Assembly: GCA_028684065.1 (NCBI GenBank)
Contig: JAQUGO010000001.1
Span: 62,001-126,000, forward strand
Length of the DNA stretch: 64,000 nucleotides
Source: Sulfurospirillaceae bacterium
Lineage (GTDB): Bacteria; Campylobacterota; Campylobacteria; Campylobacterales; Sulfurospirillaceae
Reading direction: 5' to 3'
Below are positions 53,819 through 62,380 of the stretch, one piece after another. Numbering within the stretch: the stretch's first letter is position 1; each line of letters opens with the position of its first letter. The position numbers and the translations under genes were made by a program. Under the pieces are notes generated by a model. The model saw only the letters and a program-made list of their open reading frames with translations. It did no database searches and was not told the DNA's origin.

Positions 53819-53872
53819 GTCAAAAGGACAAAGCTCTTCTGACTACGTTAGCCACTGTGGCACTAAAGCTTG
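53819..53872 (-). ncRNA. Conserved structured intercistronic RNA element, copy 2
   Basis: It lies in the nifH-ORF119 gap, read on the minus strand. CAAGCTTTAG is at 53863-53872; hairpin 1 is TTA-GT-GCCA-CAG-TGGC-TAA; hairpin 2 arms are 53834-53843 and 53819-53828 with loop CTTTG. Against copy 1 (512-567, plus) the loop and hairpin 1 are nearly unchanged while the stem-2 arms differ yet still pair. An extra hairpin, TGCCGA/TCGGCA (53871-53887), precedes it. It may protect nifH mRNA or reduce read-through into nifDK. Confidence 0.6.
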
Positions 53873-53903
53873 CCGAACATGTCGGCAGAGTTTTCTTCGG
53901 TTA

Positions 53904-54908
<1,005 letters not shown>

Positions 54909-54988
54909 TTATAAAGCTACATGTAAAGCCTAAATCTGCATAGCATATAATTCTGTTATAATTAATTCCATTACTATAGTAAGGATTG

Positions 54989-55456
54989 ATGATGCGTGAA
55001 CTCTTTGAAAACTACAAAACAATGATTATCTTTTTTCATATTATCTCAGCTGTTATTTGGGTAGGTGGTATGATTGCGATTAAAGTTGCAGTACATCCTG
55101 CCATTATGAGTATTGATGAGGCAAAAATTAGACTGGGGAAAAATTTACAAATCGTTGGTCGACTGTTTAACCTTGTTATGCCATTTATCGCTATTAGTGC
55201 TCTTTGCGGGGTTATTATCATTAAAGGCGCTGGTTACACCGGTATGATGATTCATCTTAAAGAAACAATTTGGACGATTATGACACTTAACTATGCCTAT
55301 ATGTATACACAACGTGCTAAAGCACAAAGACTATACACTAGTGGTGATATGGCTCAAGCAAAAAATACTATTCGTTTATTACCGACTGTTTTACTGCCTA
55401 TCAATATTGTCTTAGGAGTGATTGCCATCTTCTTAGGGGTTATGCTCAGAGGTTAA
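54989..55456 (+). CDS. CopD/HemJ-like small membrane protein
   Basis: About 155 residues with four hydrophobic helices. The first helix, IIFFHIISAVIWVGGMIAIKVAV, has the His/Trp-x-Gly pattern of CopD- and HemJ-type proteins (copper export or protoporphyrinogen oxidation). Assignment between these is not possible from this sequence alone. AAGG precedes the ATG. It is divergent from nifH. Confidence 0.6.
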   Translation: MMRELFENYKTMIIFFHIISAVIWVGGMIAIKVAVHPAIMSIDEAKIRLGKNLQIVGRLFNLVMPFIAISALCGVIIIKGAGYTGMMIHLKETIWTIMTLNYAYMYTQRAKAQRLYTSGDMAQAKNTIRLLPTVLLPINIVLGVIAIFLGVMLRG

Positions 55457-55518
55457 GATATTTTTTTATAAAATACCTTCTCAAAAAACATACAAAGAAT
55501 CTACATCAGAACAGAAAG

Positions 55519-55585
55519 ATTAACGGTTGAGTTGAGAAATATTTGAGCCGCAGGGTCAAATATTTCTCTCCAATGTTTTGTTAAC
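55519..55585 (-). repeat. attC6 (family A)
   Basis: The last site of the array. A 13-bp stem (GAGAAATATTTGA with TCAAATATTTCTC) has end cores GTTAAC and CGTTAAT. It overlaps the 3' end of cassette 6, whose last codons are encoded by the site. Confidence 0.85.
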
Positions 55586-57178
55586 TTGTCTTATAATATC
55601 TAAATAAAAATCTAATATTTTAATGGATTTATTTAATATCTCTGTAAAAACATTACTTAATGATTTGTTATCTATTCCAAACTCTTTTGCAATTTTTTGG
55701 TAATTTTTACCTTTTCTATGTGCTGAACTTGAAGATCTTAAATTTTGAACATTTCGTAAAAAAACTATAGAATTTTCATCATCAACAATTTGATTATCTT
55801 CTAATACTTTTTCTAAACGATTAATACTCCCTTTTATGTCACTTATATTACTAGATTTAATCAACTTATTTAATTCTTTTTCATTTAAAGAATCTAATAA
55901 TATTTTTGTAAGTGCTAAAACTAACTCATCAAAATTTTTTTGCTCATTTGTAGATGGAACTCTTAAGCTTGTAAAATAATGTTCATCTTCTTTAGATAAA
56001 GGTAGTAAAAAATTCCATCCAAGTATATTTTCTGAAGTTTCTAATAATAGATTATATTTATGTTTAAAAATATGTTCAGGATAATCTGATTCTGTAAAAT
56101 TTGCTAAAATTTGTTGTTCATAATATGTTTTACTAATAGAGCCTGTTGGCTCTATATTAAAAGAACGCCAATAAAGTTGTTCTTCATATGATAAACTACT
56201 CCCTAAATCTCCTAACCAAACACAAACTATATTATCTTGATGATTATCAATATACATGCTCCATAGTGAACCACAATAAAGCATAGAAGTACTTATTGAA
56301 TATTTACTTGGTTGATTATAATATTTATCTAAAACTTCTTTTTTAAAAAAAACTGGTGTTAGATAATCAGGTGTATTTTTTTCAGAAGAAAAACCATTTG
56401 ATAATAGGTCTGGATTTGATGTAAATAAAATTTCATCTCCATTATTATCTATTTCTATGATATATTCAACAAATTTATTTTCTTTTTTACTTATATCTTT
56501 TTGAAAAGGTGTTATTAACTTTTTTCCTAACAATCTACTAAAAGCATTATTTGTACTAAATCCTCCAAAATCACCATAGTTTATCCGGTAAACTAATGAA
56601 TCATCTTTATAACTATCATTTCCAGATAATTTCAATTCTTCTAGTTTTTTTAAACTGTGTTCTCTCATATCAAATTGCAATACAAGATGCATATTTTTTA
56701 CTTTTAAAAACTCTTTTATTTCCTTAAGTCGTATTTTTACTTCATCTTCATTAATATCAATAACTAAGTATTCATTACCGTCAATAATCTTATAGTATTT
56801 ATTTTCTTTAGGCTCATAATATAAATGGTGAAATAATATAAATTCTTGAGATATTTCAATATATTCATCTTTAATATCATTAAAATTTCTTGTAATAACT
56901 AAAGGTTCAAGCCCTTGATTATCTCCATAAGGAAAATATTCTATTTTCCCATCCTCTTCAAAAAACTCAGGATAACCATTATAATAATTAAAGTTCCAAG
57001 TAGTTCCAGACATTATTTTTTTTGTAATATTCTTTGGAACAAGTACAGGATAAATGCCTTTGTTAAACTGTTCTTCTACTTCTGATGAACATACAGTAAT
57101 CATTTCAGATGTCTTTGGATTGTTTTTTAAATAGTCAATCGTTTTTATCTGTTTTAATCTTTCTACTTCATTATTCAT
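55556..57178 (-). CDS. Cassette 6: large unknown protein with C-terminal HEPN-like motif
   Basis: 540 residues, very AT-rich, soluble, with no known domain that I recognise. The C-terminal ~90 residues are helical and contain RSSSSAH (481-487), an R-X5-H arrangement like the HEPN ribonuclease motif. AGGATAAAA precedes the ATG. The stop codon lies well inside attC6, so the last ~10 residues (VNKTLERNI) are read from the recombination site. Size is unusual for an integron cassette. A defence or toxin role is inference. Confidence 0.75.
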   Translation of the reverse strand: MNNEVERLKQIKTIDYLKNNPKTSEMITVCSSEVEEQFNKGIYPVLVPKNITKKIMSGTTWNFNYYNGYPEFFEEDGKIEYFPYGDNQGLEPLVITRNFNDIKDEYIEISQEFILFHHLYYEPKENKYYKIIDGNEYLVIDINEDEVKIRLKEIKEFLKVKNMHLVLQFDMREHSLKKLEELKLSGNDSYKDDSLVYRINYGDFGGFSTNNAFSRLLGKKLITPFQKDISKKENKFVEYIIEIDNNGDEILFTSNPDLLSNGFSSEKNTPDYLTPVFFKKEVLDKYYNQPSKYSISTSMLYCGSLWSMYIDNHQDNIVCVWLGDLGSSLSYEEQLYWRSFNIEPTGSISKTYYEQQILANFTESDYPEHIFKHKYNLLLETSENILGWNFLLPLSKEDEHYFTSLRVPSTNEQKNFDELVLALTKILLDSLNEKELNKLIKSSNISDIKGSINRLEKVLEDNQIVDDENSIVFLRNVQNLRSSSSAHRKGKNYQKIAKEFGIDNKSLSNVFTEILNKSIKILDFYLDIIRQVNKTLERNI

Positions 57179-57198
57179 TTTTATCCTAAAATTTGAAA

Positions 57199-57266
57199 GT
57201 TAACGTTTGAGTTGAGAAATATTTGAGCCGCAGGGTCAAATATTTCTCTCCATGTTTTGTTAGGCA
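57199..57266 (-). repeat. attC5 (family A)
   Basis: Nearly identical to attC3 and attC6: 13-bp GAGAAATATTTGA stem, R'' core TGCCTAAC and R' core CGTTAAC. The cassette-5 stop codon TAA is part of the R'' core. Confidence 0.88.
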
Positions 57267-57907
57267 TTATATGGCACTGAGACCATGTAAATACTTAATG
57301 TCACTTCTCTTGAATGCTTGTTTATATGTGAAGCATAACATCTGAAAAATGAAAAACTTCCATTATAAATATGGTAAGAATAAACCGAATATAGTTCTTC
57401 ATCACTTGTACCTTTGAGTGGTATTTTCCAATGATTTACACCAGCTTCCTTTCCATATTTTCCACAATAGAGTAACCCACCGCCACTATCTATTTTTAAT
57501 TCAATACCGTCCTGTTTTTCCTTATTGTATTTTTCTTGAAAATCTTCATTGACAATATTATCTAATGTTATCCTGTATGGTTTATGTGACCAAGGAATTT
57601 CAATATAATCTCCCTCTTTTATTATAACTTTATCTATATATTGTCTTTGTATATTTTCAGTAGATAATTCAATGTCCGCTATTGCATTGTTTTGTGTACC
57701 CTTAATATTATCTATATTTATGTCACCTACGATATTTATAGAGTTGTCTCCTGAATTTTGTTTTATAGTATTTTCAAGGTTAGAATTTGTACTGACTGTC
57801 ACCAATTTATCTGTTCTTTTATTTTTTATCATTAGAACTAAAGAAATAATTGAAATACCTATTCCACTAAATAACCATTCTTTATTTTGAATAATCCAAT
57901 CTATCAT
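57260..57907 (-). CDS. Cassette 5: membrane-anchored protein of unknown function
   Basis: 215 residues from the ATG with AAAGGACATCA upstream. A single N-terminal helix (about 9-28, WLFSGIGISIISLVLMI) is followed by an asparagine-rich linker (about 40-75, SGDNSINIVGDINIDNIKG) and a beta-rich domain. The NSI-I-GD repeat region resembles low-complexity segments seen in predicted defence proteins. No enzymatic motif is visible. Confidence 0.7.
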   Translation of the reverse strand: MIDWIIQNKEWLFSGIGISIISLVLMIKNKRTDKLVTVSTNSNLENTIKQNSGDNSINIVGDINIDNIKGTQNNAIADIELSTENIQRQYIDKVIIKEGDYIEIPWSHKPYRITLDNIVNEDFQEKYNKEKQDGIELKIDSGGGLLYCGKYGKEAGVNHWKIPLKGTSDEELYSVYSYHIYNGSFSFFRCYASHINKHSREVTLSIYMVSVPYNA

Positions 57908-57918
57908 TGATGTCCTTT

Positions 57919-57989
57919 GCCTAACGTTTAAAATGAGCAATCAAAAAGCCGCCCGCGGGTTTTTGATTGGTCTCCTTTGATTTGTTATG
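57919..57989 (-). repeat. attC4 (family B)
   Basis: A 10-bp stem (CAATCAAAAA with TTTTTGATTG) with a CCCGCGGGCGGC loop; cores CATAAC and CGTTAGG. It shares its sequence with attC1. Confidence 0.85.
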
Positions 57990-57997
57990 TTCTTTTG

Positions 57998-58657
57998 TCA
58001 TAAGTGTTCAGCTAGAAATCTTTCAACATCTCTGATCATATCTTCAACATCTCTATCTGTAAATTCTTCAGTTTTCCCATGTGCTGCTGAATTACGAATA
58101 TCTGCAAGTGCGGTAATACGTTTTTGTTGAAGTTTATTGTATTGACCAAGTTTTGCCAATTCTGCGTTCATTTTGTCAAGTTTTCCATGGGGTAAACCAA
58201 CTTGATCACATAATTCGCGCAGTGCTGTTTCAAGAATGACACCAGTTACTACAGCGGCAGGATTTTTATATCCTGCTTTGTAGAGTTCAGTAGCTTGTTC
58301 AAGTTCAGAGTCAAATACTTCAACTTGGATTAATGAACGTGTACTTTTCAAATAACCACCTACATAATCCTCTCTTGCTGCTAGAAAGATAGCTCGAAGG
58401 CGTTCAAGTACTTCAAGATAACTGTCATAGGTTCCTTTATTGTAGTTACCAATAAATGCTTTATAGTGTTCAGAATTTTCACCACAAGCTTTATTTAAAA
58501 GACTCAGAGCTTTTACTTTCCATTCAAGTAATGCATTAGCATCAATATTTTGTATATTCTTTTCTAAAAAACTATTGTAAGTTGGTTTACTAGAAGCACG
58601 TAAAAGTTCCATTTGTTCTTGAAGTTCTGAAAATCGTTGTTTGTAGATATCGGCCAT
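57998..58657 (-). CDS. Cassette 4: HEPN-like domain protein
   Basis: 219 residues from the ATG with AAGGATAAAT upstream. The N-terminal half is coiled (YKQRFSELQEQMELLRASS). The C-terminal half has AAVVTGVILETALRELCDQVG and IRNSAAHGKTEEFTDRDVEDMI, containing RNSAAH (188-193). This fits the RX4H ribonuclease motif of HEPN or DUF4145-like domains. Such domains occur in toxin-antitoxin and phage-defence proteins. No antitoxin-like partner is in the same cassette. Confidence 0.75.
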   Translation of the reverse strand: MADIYKQRFSELQEQMELLRASSKPTYNSFLEKNIQNIDANALLEWKVKALSLLNKACGENSEHYKAFIGNYNKGTYDSYLEVLERLRAIFLAAREDYVGGYLKSTRSLIQVEVFDSELEQATELYKAGYKNPAAVVTGVILETALRELCDQVGLPHGKLDKMNAELAKLGQYNKLQQKRITALADIRNSAAHGKTEEFTDRDVEDMIRDVERFLAEHL

Positions 58658-58673
58658 ATTTATCCTTCTGAAA

Positions 58674-58741
58674 CATAACGTTTGAGTTGAGAAATATTTG
58701 AGCCGCAGGGTCAAATATTTCTCTCCAATGTGTTGTTAGCT
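58674..58741 (-). repeat. attC3 (family A)
   Basis: 13-bp GAGAAATATTTGA stem; cores AGCTAAC and CGTTATG. The stop codon of cassette 3 is part of the R'' core. Confidence 0.88.
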
Positions 58742-59365
58742 TTTTATACCAAGCTCAGACATCAATTGAGTTCTACATTTATCTACTGATTTTATTGCAG
58801 ACTCATAACCCGATACCGCAGATTGGTCTACAGGATCATCTTTATTACCTGTCAAATGTAATTCCATACTTGAAAGCATGCCAATAGTTTGAGCTAATTC
58901 TGATAATGCATTTTTTGCATTATCAGTTAGATACAATCCATGAACCATTTTAATTTTATCAATTGCAACACGATAATAATGGAAATGACGTGTTTTATCT
59001 ATGGTATCTACATTACTCCAAACATAATGTTCATTTGGAGAACGTTCTGCTAGTTGTTTCCAACTATAAAGATTAATTTCGACTAGTAATTCATCAATGG
59101 CTGTTAAAGATTCCAAACTTTTAGCTTGAAAAGATTGACGTAATGCACTTTTTACATCAAGTTCAGTTTTTATTTTTTCAATATCAATAATATGATTCTT
59201 TTTAATACTTTCAATTTTTTCTGTAATTTGAGATATGTCTTCTTTAGTTGCAGTATTTTTTGCTTTTTCTTCTAAATATTTTGGGAAGTAGTTTTTCTTA
59301 AACATTGCTAAAAAAGAAATACCTATCAAAGCTAATATCTGTAATATTGTTATCAAAATTTCCAT
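58736..59365 (-). CDS. Cassette 3: membrane-anchored coiled-coil protein
   Basis: 209 residues. One N-terminal helix (about 3-22) is followed by a basic stretch and a coiled coil with the pattern EEKAKNTATKEDISQITEKIESIK. I have seen this layout in many uncharacterised small membrane proteins of accessory regions. The C-terminal helical domain is not recognisable. AAAGGAATACA precedes the ATG. Function unknown; membrane-linked defence effector is one possibility. Confidence 0.72.
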   Translation of the reverse strand: MEILITILQILALIGISFLAMFKKNYFPKYLEEKAKNTATKEDISQITEKIESIKKNHIIDIEKIKTELDVKSALRQSFQAKSLESLTAIDELLVEINLYSWKQLAERSPNEHYVWSNVDTIDKTRHFHYYRVAIDKIKMVHGLYLTDNAKNALSELAQTIGMLSSMELHLTGNKDDPVDQSAVSGYESAIKSVDKCRTQLMSELGIKS

Positions 59366-59380
59366 TGTATTCCTTTATAA

Positions 59381-59447
59381 GCTAACGTTAATCTTGAGAA
59401 ATAAGTCGCCGTTAGGCTACTTATTTCTCTCCTAGAACCTGTTATAT
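59381..59447 (-). repeat. attC2 (family C)
   Basis: An 11-bp stem (GAGAAATAAGT with ACTTATTTCTC), cores CATATAAC and CGTTAGC. Its sequence differs from the other two families, but the architecture is the same. Confidence 0.85.
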
Positions 59448-60251
59448 GTGTTTCTTGGATGTTAAGACTCCATCTGTAATTATTTTTATATCTTCTATAT
59501 CTTCAAAATTAGTATCTTGTAGAATAAATGATAATTCCTTATCTCCAAAGCCATAACCCCATAAATATAATTCAGCACCTAAAGCACTTGGGCTAACAAC
59601 GATTCCGCCTTCTTTTGCATCTGCATATTTTTTTTGAATGTACTCTACAGGACCATAATAGAATGTTTCTATCAAACTATCTTTATTTAAACCAAAAAAT
59701 GTATTGTTTAGTATTGACGTCAATTGTTCATTTTCTCTTTCATTAAATTGCATAGCGTTTAAATATATATCGAATGGAATAAATATTTCCATTTTATGAC
59801 GATCTTCTTGATTAAAAAGATATTTACTATCTTTAAATAATTTTCTAATTATTGAGTAAATAAGATAGTGAGATCTAATTTGGTAGACAGACATGTTGTC
59901 TAATATTTTTTCAATTCTTGCACCACGGTCATCTCTACCAGATTCAGTTCTTGAAGATGCCAATACACCTCCGAAGTATTCTACTGCTACTGTATCATCA
60001 CAATATGACCCTTCATCAATGATTGTTTTAAGAACTTTTGGTGGAACTTGTCCTTTTTCATCAATTTTGTTACCTAGCTTTTTTTCAGCATTCCCAAAAA
60101 TTTTCCCAACATTATCAGCCCGCTTTTGTGCAAAATCCTTTAGGCTTACACCAAGATAATCAGCAGTAGGCCCAAGTAGCTTATTTAATCCATCTTTACC
60201 TAGATAAGCTGCTACTGCACTTAATCCAATAGTTGTAACTGGTTCTGGCAT
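59442..60251 (-). CDS. Cassette 2: unknown protein, weakly Abi-alpha/DUF4393-like
   Basis: 269 residues. The N-terminus (TIGLSAVAAYLGKDGLNKLLGPTADYLGVSLKDFAQKR) and the middle block VPPKVLKTIIDEGSYCDD... YFGGVLASS resemble the layout of DUF4393 (Abi-alpha) proteins. That resemblance is from memory and weak. No membrane helix or catalytic motif is clear. AAAAGGAAAACT precedes the ATG. The stop codon forms part of attC2. Confidence 0.65.
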   Translation of the reverse strand: MPEPVTTIGLSAVAAYLGKDGLNKLLGPTADYLGVSLKDFAQKRADNVGKIFGNAEKKLGNKIDEKGQVPPKVLKTIIDEGSYCDDTVAVEYFGGVLASSRTESGRDDRGARIEKILDNMSVYQIRSHYLIYSIIRKLFKDSKYLFNQEDRHKMEIFIPFDIYLNAMQFNERENEQLTSILNNTFFGLNKDSLIETFYYGPVEYIQKKYADAKEGGIVVSPSALGAELYLWGYGFGDKELSFILQDTNFEDIEDIKIITDGVLTSKKHI

Positions 60252-60266
60252 AGTTTTCCTTTTATC

Positions 60267-60337
60267 ATATAACGTTTAAAATGAGCAATCAAAAAGCTGC
60301 CCGCGGGTTTTTGATTGGCTCCACTGATTTGTTAGCA
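60267..60337 (-). repeat. attC1 (family B)
   Basis: 10-bp CAATCAAAAA stem with CCCGCGGGCAGC loop; cores TGCTAAC and CGTTATA. The site is almost the same as attC4. The cassette-1 stop codon lies in the R'' core. Confidence 0.88.
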
Positions 60338-61135
60338 TTTTTGAGTCATATCTAGTTTTCTATGTACAAAAGATATCGTAGATAATATATCTAAAGCATC
60401 TTGTTCAGATAACGACCAATAACTTTTTGGAACATGAGCTATAGGATTTCTGATTGCACCAAATAGCCCCACCAGCATATTACTAAAGCCTTTTTGTTCA
60501 CTTTTATCTGTTTCTGATTCTAATGCATTTATACCTAGAATGGGATTTTTTACTGAAAATGCAGTGTTAACAAGTTCTGCTCCATCTAAAGAAAGCCCTG
60601 ACATATTTCTTATTCTTTGTGCTAAACCTTTTATCGCTTCCAAAACGGCATGAAAATAGTTTTCATCTAATAATTCAGCTTTACAATAATTATAAATTTC
60701 TATATGTGCTTTTCTATCCTCTAATTTTGATTTTAGTGCACCAGCTTTTTCTCTTGCCCCTCTTAGAGTTGTTTCTTTTGTGCTTTTAATAACTTTTCCA
60801 TCTTCTCTAACTTCAAGGCCTGAAAAGGACAATACAATATTTAATTCTGTTTTACGCCATTCAAATATTTCTTTATCTCTTAAGTAATTTACTGGATTCA
60901 TTGCTCTATTAATAAACATTATTAAAAAATTTCCAATCTGACGCTCATTCTGTTTATGTACCATTGCATTAAATAGACGCTTCCATTTAGTCGCAGATGG
61001 ATCTGTATCTTCTACTTTACAATCCTGTAAAATATATCCAATTTGTGTTCCCGTTAAACCATAGTTGGTATCAGCTAAAACTTTACAAATTGCTTCTAAA
61101 TTCTGTGCATTAAACGGTTTGATATGTTCTGCCAA
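60332..61135 (-). CDS. Cassette 1: TIGR02391-like protein with HEPN motif
   Basis: 267 residues from a TTG start with AGGAG seven bases upstream. The C-terminal ~120 residues (AIKGLAQRIRNMSGLSLDGAELVNTAFS... LVGLFGAIRNPIAH) match the TIGR02391/Ymh family pattern. RNPIAH (229-234) is a canonical HEPN RX4H site. It is the cassette nearest intI, hence the most recently acquired and best expressed by the usual integron rule. Likely an RNase-type toxin or defence protein (inference). Confidence 0.75.
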   Translation of the reverse strand: MAEHIKPFNAQNLEAICKVLADTNYGLTGTQIGYILQDCKVEDTDPSATKWKRLFNAMVHKQNERQIGNFLIMFINRAMNPVNYLRDKEIFEWRKTELNIVLSFSGLEVREDGKVIKSTKETTLRGAREKAGALKSKLEDRKAHIEIYNYCKAELLDENYFHAVLEAIKGLAQRIRNMSGLSLDGAELVNTAFSVKNPILGINALESETDKSEQKGFSNMLVGLFGAIRNPIAHVPKSYWSLSEQDALDILSTISFVHRKLDMTQKC

Positions 61136-61414
61136 GAGTTCTCCTATATTTTATGCTAACTATTTATTCAACGAACATTATATACAAAACAGTCTGATAT
61201 ACTTAAATAAATGAACATAAACAATGTTCGTTTATTTAATAAAAATATTTCATAATGTAATATTTTAACTATTTTTTTACTAAATCTACTAAAATTTCTA
61301 AAATTTCAATGACTATTTAAAAATATTTTTGGCGTTATTTGAACATTTTGTCGTTTAAATAGCTGAAAAAAGTGTTAAATGCTCATTGTGTCGTTTAATT
61401 GTTAGGAGCTTTTG
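61136..61414. other. attI/promoter region between cassette 1 and intI
   Basis: 279 bases, extremely AT-rich. An attI-like core, TAGTTAGCA on the minus strand (about 61153-61161), marks the cassette-1 junction. GTCGTTTAA occurs twice (61350-61358 and 61390-61398) just before intI, 40 bases apart, and could be integrase-binding repeats. An inverted repeat lies at 61204-61238. A divergent Pc and PintI pair is expected here but I cannot place them. Confidence 0.5.
61204..61238. repeat. Inverted repeat in the attI region
   Basis: TAAATAAATGAACAT (61204-61218) and ATGTTCGTTTATTTA (61224-61238) pair at 14 of 15 positions around a 5-base loop. A second longer-range repeat, AACGAACATT (61170-61179) with AATGTTCGTT (61223-61232), overlaps it. 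It may be an operator or part of attI. Confidence 0.5.
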
Positions 61415-62244
61415 ATGAAGAAAAAACTACTCGATGTAGTTCGTGATAAGATACGATTTAAACATTACAGTATTTCAACAGAAAAAACTTATATTTTTTG
61501 GATCAAGCACTATATTTTCTTTCATCAAAAGCGACATCCCGTAGATTTGGGCAAAAAAGAGATAGAAGATTTTTTGACTTTTTTAGCTGTAACAAAAAAA
61601 GTCTCACCAACAACGCAAAATCAAGCTTTTAGCGCTTTATTGTTTTTATATAGGGAAGTTTTAGGTGTCGATATCAGTACTTGGAACATTCAAGCTTTAA
61701 GAGCACAAGAGAGAAAGCATATCCCTGTGGTTCTTACGATAGATGAGGTGAAGAAGGTCATTTTCAACATGAAAGGTATCTACCAGCTTATGGTCAAGCT
61801 TATGTATGGATGCGGACTTAGGATGAGCGAGGTGTAAAAGAACTGCACGAAAAAGATTTGCAAGATGGTTTTGGTAGTGTTTACATCCCTTATGCACTAG
61901 AGCGAAAGTTTCCAAAAGCTAAATTTGAGACCAAATGGCAGTATGTTTTTCCTATGGATAGTATCTCAACAGACCCAAGAAGCGGTGAGCAAAGTAGACA
62001 CCATATGCTAGATACAACACTCAGTAGAAATATCAAGAATGCTGTTCATAAATCGCAGATAGACAAAAGAGTGACATCACACATATTTAGGCACTCGTAC
62101 GCTACCCATCTTTTACAAAATGGCACAGATATTCGCTCCATACAAGAACTTTTAGGGCATAAGTCTATTGAAACGACGATGATATATACTCACATTATCA
62201 AAGAACTCAATAGAGATGACATAAAATCTCCCTTGGATTTTTAG
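61415..62244 (+). pseudogene. intI: Integron integrase with internal deletion and frameshift
   Basis: The first part (61415-61837) is the tyrosine-recombinase N-terminus, ending at the box I arginine in [10 protein letters not shown] and then a stop. The second part resumes in another frame at about 61837 with [21 protein letters not shown] and the IntI-specific KWQYVFP...DPRSG..RHH patch. It keeps [21 protein letters not shown] and the Tyr in MIYTH. About 50-55 codons between box I and KELHEKDL, including catalytic lysines, are missing. The enzyme should be inactive. AGGAG lies before the ATG. Confidence 0.9.
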
Positions 62245-62380
62245 ACCATTAGGCTACATCCCATCATAACTTTTTTTCTTTTCAATTTTTTACATGTAAA
62301 CGGAACTTCTGCCTACTTATTGCACATATGGCTAAGAAACCTTTTGATACAATGTCATATTATTTTTTTTGGAGTCAGTA

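Larger units (their letters stand above)
55519..62244. mobile_element. Chromosomal integron: broken intI, attI region and six gene cassettes
   Basis: A divergent integron-integrase remnant (61415-62244, plus) is followed by six minus-strand genes, each ending at a 67-71 base palindromic site with integron-type ends (CTAAC-like R'' core and CGTTA-like R' core). All genes point away from intI. The order is attI, cassette 1 (60332-61135) to cassette 6 (55556-57178). None of the 19 TACATGTA palindromes seen elsewhere in the window occurs here, in line with foreign origin. The integrase is disrupted, so the array is probably frozen unless an enzyme acts in trans. Confidence 0.9.

Noticed and set aside
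55519-60337. Repeated ~45-base palindromic units resembling CRISPR repeats
   Set aside because: The units are 600-1600 bases apart with a gene in each interval, they fall into three sequence families, and an integron integrase lies next to them. They are attC sites; there is no cas gene.
62245-62380. Far end or attachment duplication of the integron
   Set aside because: No direct repeat of the attC6 edge or of the intI flank is seen here; only ordinary AT-rich promoter sequence with one TACATGTA.
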